Source: Hyphomicrobium_A sp036559705 (GTDB lineage: Bacteria > Pseudomonadota > Alphaproteobacteria > Rhizobiales > Hyphomicrobiaceae). From it: DNA of 64,000 nucleotides. Position numbers and translations under genes: made by a program. The number at the start of each line of letters is the position of its first letter. The stretch's first letter is position 1. A model generated the notes under the pieces. The model was not told where the DNA came from. It worked only from the letters and a program-made list of their open reading frames with translations, and did not search any database. Location of the stretch: positions 9,025-73,024 of the forward strand of contig DATBSP010000048.1 of NCBI GenBank assembly GCA_036559705.1. Reading direction: 5' to 3'. Of this stretch, positions 8,588 through 18,013 are shown in pieces.

Positions 8588-9547
8588 ATGAACTATGTCA
8601 AAACGGCCATGCTGCTCGCGGTGCTGACCGCGATCTTCGTGGCGGTCGGCGCACTGATCGGCGGCCAGACAGGCATGGTCGTCGCCTTCGTTATCGCCCT
8701 CGGCATGAACTTTTTCAGCTACTGGAACTCCGACAAGATGGTGCTGCGGATGTACGGCGCGCACGAGGTCGATGAGCGCTCTTCGCCCGAGTACTACGGC
8801 CTGGTTCGTGAGCTGGCGCAGCGCGCCGGATTGCCGATGCCGCGCGTCTACGTCATGGACAGCCCGCAGCCCAATGCGTTCGCCACGGGCCGCAATCCGT
8901 CGCACGCCGCTGTTTGCGCTTCGACCGGGTTGTTGCAGGCGTTGAACCGCGAGGAGCTGGCTGGCGTCATGGCGCACGAGCTGGCGCACATCAAGAACCA
9001 CGACACGCTGACCATGACCATCGCCGCCAGCATCGGCGGCGCCATCTCCATGCTCGCCCAATACATGCAGTTCGGCGCGATGTTCGGCGGCCATCGCGAT
9101 GAGCGCGGCGGTGTTGGCATCATCGGCACGCTGGTCGCCATCCTCGTCGCCCCGTTTGCCGCCATGCTCGTGCAGATGGCGATCAGCCGCTCGCGCGAAT
9201 ATTCTGCCGATCGTATGGGCGCCGAAATTAGCGGCCGTCCGCTGGGGCTGGCGTCGGCGCTAGCCAAAATCCAAAACTACGCCCACCAGATTCCCAACGA
9301 GGAGGCAGAAGCCGCTCCCGCCACCGCGCACATGTTCATCATCAACCCGCTGTCGGGGCGCGGTGTCGACAATTGGTTCTCGACGCACCCCAATACCGAG
9401 AATCGCATTGCCGAGCTCGAGGCAATGGCGCGGGAGATGGGCGAGACAGGCGGTCCGCGTGGTGACGATGGCCGCGGGTCCAGTGGCGGGCCATGGTCGC
9501 CACAGGCGACGCGCCAGCGCGACGCTTCCGGCGGTCCGTGGGGCTAG
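8588..9547 (+). CDS. htpX: Zinc metalloprotease HtpX
   Basis: A membrane M48 peptidase of 319 aa involved in quality control of inner-membrane proteins. Two N-terminal membrane segments precede the zinc motif HELAH (His130, Glu131, His134); a later SREYSADRMGAE supplies the third ligand. Two further hydrophobic segments lie between these motifs. The Gly/Ser-rich C-terminal tail after residue 290 is low complexity. It starts a block with rsmB on the same strand. Confidence 0.96.
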   Translation: MNYVKTAMLLAVLTAIFVAVGALIGGQTGMVVAFVIALGMNFFSYWNSDKMVLRMYGAHEVDERSSPEYYGLVRELAQRAGLPMPRVYVMDSPQPNAFATGRNPSHAAVCASTGLLQALNREELAGVMAHELAHIKNHDTLTMTIAASIGGAISMLAQYMQFGAMFGGHRDERGGVGIIGTLVAILVAPFAAMLVQMAISRSREYSADRMGAEISGRPLGLASALAKIQNYAHQIPNEEAEAAPATAHMFIINPLSGRGVDNWFSTHPNTENRIAELEAMAREMGETGGPRGDDGRGSSGGPWSPQATRQRDASGGPWG

Positions 9548-9553
9548 AGCCAA

Positions 9554-10936
9554 GTGGCAAAGCCCGTAGGGCGATCCTCCAATCAACCGCGGCGCGGGCC
9601 GCCGCACGACGGCAAGCCTACCCGCTTCGAACTCCCGCCCGGATTGCCGGCGCGGGAAGCCGCAGTGCGATTGTTATCGGCTGTGCTGGACGAGCGTCAC
9701 TCGTTCGATGCCGCTGTCGCCAAGGAATTCCAGGGCAGCGCGCTCGAAGCGCGGGATCGCGCGCTGGCGCGCCTGATCGCGGCGACGGTGCTGCGGCGTC
9801 TCGGCGAGCTGGAAACCATTCTCAACAGTTATCTGGAGAGACCCCTGAAGCGACAGGGTGCGCTGTGGCCAATCCTGCTGTCCGGCGCCGCGCAGCTTCT
9901 GTTTCTCGAAACGCCTCCCCACGCTGCCGTGGGCCTCGCTGTCGATCAGGCGCGACGCGACCGGCATGCAGCCCACTTCGACAAGCTCGTCAATGCGCTG
10001 CTGCGGCGAGTGGCACGCGAGGGGACCGGCGCAGCACGATGCCTAGACGCGGTGGCGCTCAACGTTCCGCCATGGCTGCTGCAGCGTTGGACGCAAGCTT
10101 ACGGCGCCGACGCGGCGCGCTGCATCGCGGCGGCTTCGCTCGCCGAGGCTCCGCTCGACATCAGCGTCAAGGATGCACCGCAGGCGTGGGCGGAGCGGCT
10201 CGGCGGCCATGTCTTGCCGACCGGTTCAGTGCGGCTCGCCGCCGGCGGCCGCATCGAGGATTTGCCCGGCTATAGCGATGGGGCCTGGTGGGTACAGGAT
10301 GCTGCCGCCGCACTGCCGGTCCGGCTACTTGGATCGGTTGAGGGAAAGTCGGTTGTCGATCTATGTGCGGCCCCGGGCGGCAAGACGGCTCAGCTTGCAG
10401 CGGGTGGCGGCGACGTTACGGCCGTTGACCTTGCAGGTGCGCGGCTGAAGCGGCTCAGCGCCAATCTCGACCGCCTGCAGCTCAAGGCGCAGCTTGTCGA
10501 AGCCGACGCGGCGACATGGACGCCGGGGCGCACCTTTGACGCGGTGCTGCTCGATGCGCCGTGTACCTCGACAGGAACGATTCGCCGCCACCCGGACATT
10601 CTGCGCCTGAAGCGTTCAGATGACGTCGTGGCGCTGGCCGGCGTGCAGTCGCGCCTCCTCGACAACGCCGCCCGACTTGTCGCGCCCGGGGGCACGCTGC
10701 TCTACTGCACGTGCTCGCTCGAGCCGGAAGAAGGCGCCCTCCAGATCGAGCACCTTTTGCAACGCAACGATGCATTTACGCACGCGCCGATCGCCGCGGG
10801 AGAGTGTGGAATGGCTGCAGAATGGCTGAGCGTGGACGGCGACCTGCGCACGCTTCCGCAGCATCTCCCCAATGAACGGCCCGAGCTGTCCGGAATGGAC
10901 GGCTTTTACGCCGCCCGCCTCGTCCGCCACCACTGA
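9554..10936 (+). CDS. rsmB: RsmB-type 16S rRNA (cytosine-C5) methyltransferase
   Basis: A 460-aa protein with an N-terminal NusB-like RNA-binding domain (about residues 20-160) and a C-terminal SAM-dependent methyltransferase. The SAM motif is VVDLCAAPGGKTAQLAA; the two family cysteines are in DAPCTSTGTIRRHP and YCTCSLEPEEG. It methylates a cytosine of 16S rRNA (C967 in E. coli). The start is GTG 9554, 6 nt after the htpX stop, suggesting co-transcription. Confidence 0.92.
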   Translation: MAKPVGRSSNQPRRGPPHDGKPTRFELPPGLPAREAAVRLLSAVLDERHSFDAAVAKEFQGSALEARDRALARLIAATVLRRLGELETILNSYLERPLKRQGALWPILLSGAAQLLFLETPPHAAVGLAVDQARRDRHAAHFDKLVNALLRRVAREGTGAARCLDAVALNVPPWLLQRWTQAYGADAARCIAAASLAEAPLDISVKDAPQAWAERLGGHVLPTGSVRLAAGGRIEDLPGYSDGAWWVQDAAAALPVRLLGSVEGKSVVDLCAAPGGKTAQLAAGGGDVTAVDLAGARLKRLSANLDRLQLKAQLVEADAATWTPGRTFDAVLLDAPCTSTGTIRRHPDILRLKRSDDVVALAGVQSRLLDNAARLVAPGGTLLYCTCSLEPEEGALQIEHLLQRNDAFTHAPIAAGECGMAAEWLSVDGDLRTLPQHLPNERPELSGMDGFYAARLVRHH

Positions 10937-11073
10937 TTCGCCGCACAATTCAGTCTGCACACAGGCGAGCGCCCTCCCCGCCTTGTCTTGGCGCGCAGCC
11001 GGGGGTAGTCCGAACCTATGGCGCAAGGCTCATCATCGACCCCCGCGCGAGCCGCAACCGTCGAGGGGCTCCC

Positions 11074-12789
11074 ATGGCGGAAGTGACGCTTAAGGACCGT
11101 CTGCGCAAGGCGGCGTCGGTGGTCGATGCCGGCAAGCGATCAGCCATCGTCGGCGCCCTTGCCGCGCCGCTCAAGCGCTGGACCGAGCCGAAGACGCCCA
11201 TCGATCACCTGCTGATCGTGCCGCCGGACTTGCGCACCGCCGATCCGAGCTTCTGGCACGAGATGGAGCATGGACAGTTCGGTCTCGCCGGTAGCATCGC
11301 CTTCCTGCGCGGATGCTCGCCGTTCGTCATCGAGCCGCCGAACGCCGCCTGGGCTCGCGAGCTGCACGGCTTTGGCTGGCTGCGCAATCTCGATGCGACC
11401 GGCAACGAGGAGGCGCGTACGACCGGACGCCAACTGGCGCTCGAGTGGACGATCCGTTTCGAGACCGATCGCGCCGTTCCCGCGGAGCCGGCCATCATCG
11501 CGCGGCGTCTCATCTCCTGGCTGTCGCATGCCAATCTGCTGCTCGAAGGCGCCGACAAGGAGACGTACGGAGCCATCACCGCCAGCCTGGGGCGCCAGTT
11601 GGCGCAGCTTTCCCGCTCGTGGCGCGAGGCCCCCACGGGCTATCCGCGCCTGCTTGCCTTGATGGCCCTGGCGTTCGCGACGTTGTCGCTTGCCGGGCAC
11701 GACCGGCAAATCAAGGACATCGAGAACGAGCTGGCGTCGGAGCTTGCTTGGCAGGTGCTCGCCGACGGCGGCCACGTCACGCGCAACCCAGGGCTGCTCG
11801 TCGAGCTGTTGCTCGACCTGCTGCCGCTCAGCCAATGTTTCAACGCGCGCGACCGCAAGCTACCGGAGCGGCTCGGCGAGGCGCTGGAGCGAATGCTGCC
11901 CATGCTGCGCTATTTGCGGCTCGGCAACGGCATGATCACGCGTTTCAACGGTGTGAGCTGCGCTCCCGCCGCCGGCCTTGCCACCGTGCTCGCCTATGAC
12001 GCCGGGTCTCTGCCACAGCTCGGCGAAGCCCGCGCTTCCAACTATGCGCGGCTCGAACGGGGCGATTCCATTGTCGTTGCCGATGTCGGGCGGCCGCCGC
12101 CGCTGGCGCTTTCGGCGAGCGCGCAAGCCGGCTGTTTGTCGTTCGAAATGAGCGTCGGCAAGCAGCTGCTGTTCGTCAACGGCGGCGTGCCGGGAGCGGC
12201 GAGCGCCGACTGGTATCCGGCGGCGCGCGCCACGGCGAGCCACAACACGCTGACCCTTGCCGAGAAATCATCTTCGCGGCTCATCGTCCATCGCAAGCTC
12301 GAAGCGCTGATGGGCGCCGCGCCGATCCGCTATCCCGACCGCGTCGACTGGCGCACCGAGGAGGCCGAGGGCGCCGCCGTGCTGGAGGCGAGCCACGACG
12401 GCTATCGCCGTCGATACGAGTTGATCCATAGCCGGCGACTGCAGTTGTCCGCCGATGGCGCGCAGCTTGCTGGCCGCGACCGGCTCGACGGCTTGAGCAC
12501 CAAGGTCCGGCTGCGCAACGATCTGCCCTTCGCCATCCATTTTCACTTGCTGCCGGGCACCAGTTGCGGCCTGGGAGCGGCGCCGAACGAAGCGATCATC
12601 ACGCTTGCCGATGGCCAGCGTTGGCGTTTCAGCGCCCGAGGCGCTAGCCTCGCCGTCGATGAAAGCGCCTATTTCGCCGAAAGCGCCGGCCCGCGCCGCG
12701 CGCTGCAGATCGTGCTCCGCGGCGTCACCTTCGGCGAGACCGAGGTGAATTGGCTGGCGGACCGCATAGTCGAGGAAACCGCGGAATGA
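11074..12789 (+). CDS. Heparinase II/III family protein
   Basis: A 571-aa protein with an alpha-helical toroid-like N-terminal half (YPRLLALMALAFATLSL, PGLLVELLLDLLPLSQCF) and a beta-rich C-terminal half (SHNTLTLAEKSSSRL, VDWRTEEAEGAAVLEASHDGY), the order seen in heparinase II/III-like lyases. No signal peptide is visible. It sits between rsmB and purH, a conserved place in Rhizobiales, and overlaps purH by 4 nt. Substrate unknown; a polysaccharide of the envelope is a guess. Confidence 0.85.
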   Translation: MAEVTLKDRLRKAASVVDAGKRSAIVGALAAPLKRWTEPKTPIDHLLIVPPDLRTADPSFWHEMEHGQFGLAGSIAFLRGCSPFVIEPPNAAWARELHGFGWLRNLDATGNEEARTTGRQLALEWTIRFETDRAVPAEPAIIARRLISWLSHANLLLEGADKETYGAITASLGRQLAQLSRSWREAPTGYPRLLALMALAFATLSLAGHDRQIKDIENELASELAWQVLADGGHVTRNPGLLVELLLDLLPLSQCFNARDRKLPERLGEALERMLPMLRYLRLGNGMITRFNGVSCAPAAGLATVLAYDAGSLPQLGEARASNYARLERGDSIVVADVGRPPPLALSASAQAGCLSFEMSVGKQLLFVNGGVPGAASADWYPAARATASHNTLTLAEKSSSRLIVHRKLEALMGAAPIRYPDRVDWRTEEAEGAAVLEASHDGYRRRYELIHSRRLQLSADGAQLAGRDRLDGLSTKVRLRNDLPFAIHFHLLPGTSCGLGAAPNEAIITLADGQRWRFSARGASLAVDESAYFAESAGPRRALQIVLRGVTFGETEVNWLADRIVEETAE

Positions 12790-14372
12790 CGAGCGATCCG
12801 CGCATCCGCCGCGCGCTGCTGTCCGTATCCGACAAGACGGGCCTCGTCGCTTTCGCACGCGAGCTTGCTGGCATGAGAGTCGAGTTGATCTCGACCGGCG
12901 GTACGTCTGCTGCCCTGCGCGCCACGGGGCTGTCGGTGAGGGACGTCGCCGAGCTCACTGGATTTCCCGAGATGCTCGATGGCCGCGTGAAGACACTGCA
13001 TCCAAAGGTGCATGGCGGGCTGCTCGCCATTCGCGGCAGCGCCCGGCATGAAGCGCAATCAGCCGAGCACGGCATCGCCCCGATCGATCTGCTGGTGGTC
13101 AATCTCTATCCGTTCGAGGCAACCGTCGCCAAGGGCGCCGGCTTCGAAGATTGTATCGAGAATATCGACATCGGTGGGCCGGCGCTCATTCGCGGCGCGG
13201 CAAAGAACCATGCCGGGGTGACGGTCATCGTCGATCCGGCAGACTACGAGCGCGTGCTAGCGGAAATGCGCCAGCACGACGGCGCCACGACGATCAACGT
13301 GCGCCAGGAGCTTGCCGCCAAGGCTTACGCGCGCACGGCAGCCTACGACGCTGCGATCAGCCACTGGTTCGCTGCGACCTTGGGCGAGGATATGCCCGCG
13401 TGGCGAGCGTTCGGCGGTCAGCTCAAGCTGCCGTTGCGCTACGGCGAAAATCCGCACCAGCGCGCCGCCTTCTACGGCTCCGGCGATTGGCGACCTGGCG
13501 TGGCCACGTCCGTACAGCACCAGGGCAAGGAACTATCCTACAACAATCTCAACGATACGGACGCGGCGCTGGAGCTCGTTGCCGAGCTCGGCACGGACAA
13601 GCCAGCCGTCGCCATCATCAAGCACGCCAATCCGTGCGGAGCCGCCGTCGGCACCACGCTCAAGGACGCTTATTTGAAAGCGTTGTGCTGCGACTCCGTC
13701 AGCGCCTTCGGCGGCATCATTGCGCTGAACGGCACCATCGACGCCGCCGCAGCCGAGGAGATTACCAAGTTATTTACGGAGGTGGTGATCGCGCCGGACG
13801 CCACCGACGAGGCGAAGGTGATTTTCGCCGCCAAGAAGAATCTGCGCCTACTGACCACTGGCGGACTACCGGATCCGAATGCGGCCGGCGTCGTTGTGCG
13901 CTCGCTCGCTGGCGGCTTGCTCGTGCAGTCGCGCGACAACGGTGTGGTCACGGGTGCCGATCTCAAGGTTGTCAGCAAGCGCAAGCCGACCGAGCGCGAA
14001 CTAGCTGATCTGCTCTTTGCCTTCAAAGTTGCCAAGCACGTCAAGTCGAACGCCATCGTCTACGCCAAAGACGGGGCGACGGTCGGTATCGGTGCCGGCC
14101 AGATGAGCCGTATCGATTCTGCGCGTATTGCGGCGCTGAAGAGTGCCGACGCCGCTCGAGCACTTGGCGCGCCCGAGCCGTTGACGCGCGGCTCAGTCGT
14201 CGCCTCGGACGCGTTCTTCCCCTTCGCCGATGGATTGTTGGCAGCCGCCGAGGCCGGCGCCACGGCGGTCATCCAGCCGGGGGGCTCGATGCGCGACGAC
14301 GAGGTGATCGCCGCAGCCGACGACAAGGGCCTTGCCATGGTTTTCACCGGCATGCGCCACTTCCGGCACTGA
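12786..14372 (+). CDS. purH: Bifunctional AICAR formyltransferase / IMP cyclohydrolase
   Basis: Catalyses the last two steps of IMP synthesis: formylation of AICAR with 10-formyl-THF, then ring closure. The 528 aa match the family. The N-terminal cyclohydrolase starts with RRALLSVSDKTGLVAFA and contains the loop RVKTLHPKVHGGLLA; the transformylase half has IIKHANPCGAA and the C-terminal ASDAFFPFADGL and IQPGGSMRDDEVI motifs. ATG 12786 overlaps the previous stop (ATGA). Confidence 0.97.
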   Translation: MTSDPRIRRALLSVSDKTGLVAFARELAGMRVELISTGGTSAALRATGLSVRDVAELTGFPEMLDGRVKTLHPKVHGGLLAIRGSARHEAQSAEHGIAPIDLLVVNLYPFEATVAKGAGFEDCIENIDIGGPALIRGAAKNHAGVTVIVDPADYERVLAEMRQHDGATTINVRQELAAKAYARTAAYDAAISHWFAATLGEDMPAWRAFGGQLKLPLRYGENPHQRAAFYGSGDWRPGVATSVQHQGKELSYNNLNDTDAALELVAELGTDKPAVAIIKHANPCGAAVGTTLKDAYLKALCCDSVSAFGGIIALNGTIDAAAAEEITKLFTEVVIAPDATDEAKVIFAAKKNLRLLTTGGLPDPNAAGVVVRSLAGGLLVQSRDNGVVTGADLKVVSKRKPTERELADLLFAFKVAKHVKSNAIVYAKDGATVGIGAGQMSRIDSARIAALKSADAARALGAPEPLTRGSVVASDAFFPFADGLLAAAEAGATAVIQPGGSMRDDEVIAAADDKGLAMVFTGMRHFRH

Positions 14373-14374
14373 GC

Positions 14375-14884
14375 ATGGCCGACGACGGTAGAGTCCGTCT
14401 GCGGCCGGCAAGCCGCGCCGATTGGGACCTGGTCCGCGGGTGGCTGGCACGTCCCGACATCGAGGCCTGGTGGGGACCCCGCTCGGCGACCGAGGCCGAG
14501 GTCAACATCGCCTTCAATTCCGAGCACGCGCTGTGCCGTATTATCGAGGCCGGCGGCGGACCCGTCGGCTATGCCCATGCCGTCGATGCCACAATGTGGG
14601 GCGATGAGCTCCCGCAGGACCTCGAGCCAGGCACCTGGGACCTGGACCTGTTCATCGCCTCGGAAGAGCATCGCGGCAAAGGCGTCGGCCAGGCGGCCCT
14701 GGCGCTGCTCAAGGACGAGGTGTTCTCGACCACCTTCGCCGTTGCCGTGTGCGTCTTCCCCTCGGTCAAGAACGAGCGGGCGGCGCGGGCCTACGAGAGG
14801 GCCGGATTTCGTTGGAAACGTATATGGAATGACCCCCACATGGGGCCGTCCTGGTTCATGGTCGCCGAGCGCCCGCGCCGCTAG
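14375..14884 (+). CDS. GNAT acetyltransferase of the AAC(6')-I-like group
   Basis: A 169-aa GNAT enzyme starting 2 nt after the purH stop. The N-terminal RLRPASRADWDLVRGWL and IEAWWGPR, the central GPVGYAHA and WDLDLFIA, and the acetyl-CoA loop HRGKGVGQAAL followed by NERAARAYERAGF match the plan of aminoglycoside 6'-N-acetyltransferases such as AAC(6')-Ib. Chromosomal members of this group often have other substrates, so resistance should not be assumed. Confidence 0.78.
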   Translation: MADDGRVRLRPASRADWDLVRGWLARPDIEAWWGPRSATEAEVNIAFNSEHALCRIIEAGGGPVGYAHAVDATMWGDELPQDLEPGTWDLDLFIASEEHRGKGVGQAALALLKDEVFSTTFAVAVCVFPSVKNERAARAYERAGFRWKRIWNDPHMGPSWFMVAERPRR

Positions 14885-14973
14885 CCCGCGTGCCGCACCA
14901 CGCTTTATTGTCGTTTCTGCGCAAAAGCCGTAAGGTAGGGGCTCGAAAAATCCTGAGTTGGGGGATAACTGCC

Positions 14974-15240
14974 GTGAATACCGTCGTCCGAGCGATCATC
15001 TTCATCATTATCCTGGCCGCCATCGTGGCCGGTATCGTCTACGTCTATACGCCGCTTCCGGAAACCGCCGCACCGCCAGCAGCGACCGAGGCCCCGGCTG
15101 CGGCGCCTGCCGCCGAGCCAGCTCCCGCTCCGGCCGAGCCGACACCGCCGCCAGCAGCCCCGGCCCCGGCAGCCGAGCCAATGGCTCCGGCCGAGCCAAC
15201 GCCGCCGCCAGCCGAAACGCCGCCGGCTCCGTCGCCGTGA
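14974..15240 (+). CDS. Small membrane-anchored Pro/Ala/Glu-rich protein
   Basis: An 88-aa protein starting at GTG 14974, a few bases after GGGGGAT. One strongly hydrophobic segment (AIIFIIILAAIVAGIVYVY) is followed by a tail made almost only of Ala, Pro and Glu with repeated PAEPTPPPA units. The tail looks like an extended periplasmic spacer. There is no recognisable domain, and the low-complexity coding sequence contains short direct repeats. Function unknown. Confidence 0.6.
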   Translation: MNTVVRAIIFIIILAAIVAGIVYVYTPLPETAAPPAATEAPAAAPAAEPAPAPAEPTPPPAAPAPAAEPMAPAEPTPPPAETPPAPSP

Positions 15241-15252
15241 GAGGCTAAATAA

Positions 15253-15771
15253 TTAGTGCCACTTTTGTGGCTCGGGCTGGGGCTCGCGCTTATCGCGCGG
15301 GCCCTCGTCATTTGGGGCTGGTGAAGCGTCGGTCGATTTGGCCGGCGGCTTGCTGAGCTCATCGGCGGCGTCCTTGGCCTTGTCGAACACTTCCGACGTC
15401 GCCTGCTTGGCCTTGTCGAGCACTTCGCGTGCGGCCTCCGCGGCCTTGTCGAGCAGCTTCGTTGCGTCATGCGCCTGATTGAGGGCGTCTTCGCTCGCCT
15501 TCTTGCCCTGTTCGAGCTTGGCGCCGGTATTTTCTTTGGCTTCGTCGATGGCCCTCAGGATCGCCTGCTTAGCCGCTTCAATGGCGGCGTTGGTCGCGTC
15601 CTTGGCGTCGTCGATGACCTCGCCGGCGGTGCGGGCCGGCGGGGCGGGCTCGCCGGGAGCATCGGGGGCCTCGATTATCGGGGGATCGGCCGCCGCCGTC
15701 GCTTTCTCGCCAGCCATCGTGGCGGCGGGCAGCAGTAGAGACGCAACGAGCAGCGGGAGGGTGCGGTTCAT
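15253..15771 (-). CDS. Secreted LEA-like amphipathic-helix protein
   Basis: A 172-aa protein with a signal peptide (MNRTLPLLVASLLLPAATMAG), a Pro-rich linker, and then about 90 residues of near-continuous Ala/Lys/Glu/Asp helix with a recurring DKAKDA / EAAREVLDKAKQAT pattern. This resembles group-3 LEA proteins and apolipoprotein-like 11-mer helices. The Pro/charged tail ends in QKWH. A good AAAGGAG ribosome site precedes ATG 15771. LEA-type proteins are associated with desiccation tolerance or membrane protection; the role here is inferred. It converges with the small Pro/Ala-rich gene. Confidence 0.7.
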   Translation of the reverse strand: MNRTLPLLVASLLLPAATMAGEKATAAADPPIIEAPDAPGEPAPPARTAGEVIDDAKDATNAAIEAAKQAILRAIDEAKENTGAKLEQGKKASEDALNQAHDATKLLDKAAEAAREVLDKAKQATSEVFDKAKDAADELSKPPAKSTDASPAPNDEGPRDKREPQPEPQKWH

Positions 15772-15870
15772 CGGAAATCACTCCTTTTGTGACCCGAGCC
15801 TCGACAAATAGGGCGGGAGGCCTGTGCTCGCGCCGCCGACACCAAACATGGGAAGCCACAGGCCTCAGGA

Positions 15871-17259
15871 CTAGGCCTCGCGCGGGGGCGAGCGCACCGG
15901 CAGCATGAGCGCAATCCCTGCAATGAGGAAGAGGGCGATCGCTGACATGCCGAGGCGCTGGCTCTGTGTCGCCGTCGTAACCAAGGCGACCGCCAGCGGC
16001 GCCAGGAAGGCAGTGACCTTCCCCGAGAAGGCGAATAGGCCAAAATACTGAGTAATCTTATCGCGCGGTGCCAACCTTGCCAGCAGGGAACGACTGGAAG
16101 ACTGCACCGGCGCAGAAACGAGCCCTACGACAACAGCGAAGCCGAGGAACACCCGCTCGCCGATCGAGGAGAACGGAGCCGAGCCCGGCGCCTTAGGTTC
16201 TACGTTCACGAAGTAGAACACATGCGAGGCATCGACCGAGAGGATACCGAAGGCGCCGATGAGCAAGATGAACAGCGCCGTGACGATGACGAACTTGGCG
16301 CTGATGCGGTCATCGAGCCAGCCGCCGATGAGCGCGCCGAATGCCCCCACCAGTGTCAGAATGATGCCGAACAAGCCGAGCTCGAGCGGACCCCAGCCGA
16401 ATACCGAGGCGCCATAGATCCCGCCGAACGTGAAGATGGCGGTGAGCCCGTCGGTGTAGATCATGCGCGCAATGAGGAACAGCAGCATGTCGCGGTTCCC
16501 AGGCAGCGAACGCACCGTGTCCCACAGCTCCGCCGTTGCGTGGCGCCCGTCGTGTGCCCGCTTCTGACGAACGTCGGGCACAAATAGGAAGAACGGGATC
16601 ATGAACACGAGGTACCAGACCGCCGATAGCGGCCCGACGATGCGGTCACCCTCGCGACTTGCCGTATCGAGAGCGAACAAGGGATCGAGCCCGAGCAGCG
16701 TCTTGCCCGTATCGCCGACCGGCACGATCAAGCCGGCGACGAGAAATAGGCTGGCGAGGCCGCCGAAGTAGCCACACGCCCAGCCGGCGCCCGACAGCCG
16801 GCCGAGTTCCTTCTGCGGTACAAGGCTCGGCATGAAGGCGTTGGTGAAGACCGCCGTGTACTCGGCGCAAGCGGTAGCGACCACGAAGGCGAAGAGTACG
16901 AGGTAGATCGCGGCAGAAGGCGCGGCCGGTGTTGCGATCCACAGCGAGGCCATGGCAACGGCGAGTATGACCGAGAACAGCGCTATCCAAGGCTTGCGCT
17001 GCCCGCGCCCGTCGGCAAAGGCGCCGAGGAACGGACTGCCGACGGCGATGAGCACGCCGGCGATTGCCGCGGCGAAGCCCCACATCGATTGGCCATGGGG
17101 GCCGTCACCGACGACGACGTTGGCGAAGTAGGGTGCGAACAGAAATGTGAGGATCAGCGTGTAGAACGGCTGCACCGACCAGTCGAACAGCATCCACGAG
17201 ATGCGCGCCGAGAAGGGTGCGCGCTCCACTGGTGCGGCGTGTTGAGCGGACGCAGCCAT
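15871..17259 (-). CDS. MFS transporter of the UMF1 (Atg22-like) family
   Basis: About 462 aa with around 12 membrane segments. The N-terminal WMLFDWSVQPFYTLILTFLF and ANVV region and the later SAGWACGYFGG and SRSLLARLAPRDK segments are typical of Atg22/UMF1 carriers. Yeast Atg22 effluxes amino acids from the vacuole; bacterial substrates are unknown. ATG 17259 is used; a GTG two codons upstream is also possible. Confidence 0.85.
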   Translation of the reverse strand: MAASAQHAAPVERAPFSARISWMLFDWSVQPFYTLILTFLFAPYFANVVVGDGPHGQSMWGFAAAIAGVLIAVGSPFLGAFADGRGQRKPWIALFSVILAVAMASLWIATPAAPSAAIYLVLFAFVVATACAEYTAVFTNAFMPSLVPQKELGRLSGAGWACGYFGGLASLFLVAGLIVPVGDTGKTLLGLDPLFALDTASREGDRIVGPLSAVWYLVFMIPFFLFVPDVRQKRAHDGRHATAELWDTVRSLPGNRDMLLFLIARMIYTDGLTAIFTFGGIYGASVFGWGPLELGLFGIILTLVGAFGALIGGWLDDRISAKFVIVTALFILLIGAFGILSVDASHVFYFVNVEPKAPGSAPFSSIGERVFLGFAVVVGLVSAPVQSSSRSLLARLAPRDKITQYFGLFAFSGKVTAFLAPLAVALVTTATQSQRLGMSAIALFLIAGIALMLPVRSPPREA

Positions 17260-17356
17260 TTCCACGATTTTGACCCCCGACGACGAGCCCCCCGGCGTCA
17301 GCCATATAGCACGGAAAAATGACTGTGCTTACGGCGCTTGGCCACCGGGCACAGGG

Positions 17357-18013
17357 CTACCACAGGATGATCAGGTGGTCGGGCAGCTCGTTCGGGTCGT
17401 TGGCGCCGGGCGGAAAGTGCTGCGCGAGGACGGCGCCGATGGCGGTGATGGCCGCGACAAACCCGTCGGCAGGGTGACCCCCGCCGATGGCGGCGGTGAG
17501 ATCGTCGACAATGTGCTTCCACGTTCCGGGCGCCACCTTTGCGTCGATCCCCTTGTCGGCGATGATCTGTGCGTGATGCTCGGCTACCGAGACGAACAGC
17601 AGGACGCCGGTGCGCCCGGAGGTCGTGTGCAAGTTCTGGGCGAGGAATTGCTCGACGGCGCGGCGCTGGGCGTGCAGGTGCTTTATGCCGGCGGGAACGA
17701 GCGCCGTGCGGATGGGAGCCGGCATCAGGAGCGCGGTAAGCACGAAGAACACCGCGAGCTGGATCAGATAGATCGAGCGCATGTCGAGCAGGGTGAAATG
17801 AATTAGCACCCAAGGCACGAGCAGGGCGACGATTGCTGCGACCAGCGGCGGCACGTAGTAGTAGCCATCGCTCTGCACGGCGACGACAACGACGATCTCG
17901 CCCGACGTTTGCCGCTCGGCGTTGGCGATCGCCTCGGAGATGCGCTGCTCGTCCGCGGCTGAAAACGGCCTCATGCCAAAGGTCTCCCACGCTGTTAGGC
18001 CATGCTGCTGCAT
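17357..18013 (-). CDS. TPM domain membrane protein
   Basis: A 218-aa protein with an N-terminal TPM (DUF477) portion (FSAADEQRISEAIANAERQTSGEIVVVV) interrupted by two hydrophobic segments (VPPLVAAIVALLVPWVLIHF; YLIQLAVFFVLTALLM), then the rest of the TPM fold (RTGVLLFVSVAEHHAQIIADKGI). The start overlaps the upstream stop as TGATG, with GGGGAG before it; the upstream extension of the frame is a shadow of the Gly-rich tail of the neighbour. It is the third gene of the lemA-TPM-TPM unit. Confidence 0.85.
   Translation of the reverse strand: MQQHGLTAWETFGMRPFSAADEQRISEAIANAERQTSGEIVVVVAVQSDGYYYVPPLVAAIVALLVPWVLIHFTLLDMRSIYLIQLAVFFVLTALLMPAPIRTALVPAGIKHLHAQRRAVEQFLAQNLHTTSGRTGVLLFVSVAEHHAQIIADKGIDAKVAPGTWKHIVDDLTAAIGGGHPADGFVAAITAIGAVLAQHFPPGANDPNELPDHLIILW

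Noticed and set aside
14375..14884. AAC(6')-like enzyme as an acquired antibiotic-resistance gene
   Set aside because: It lies 2 nt after purH in a conserved chromosomal setting with no integron, transposon or composition change, so it looks like a housekeeping GNAT gene.
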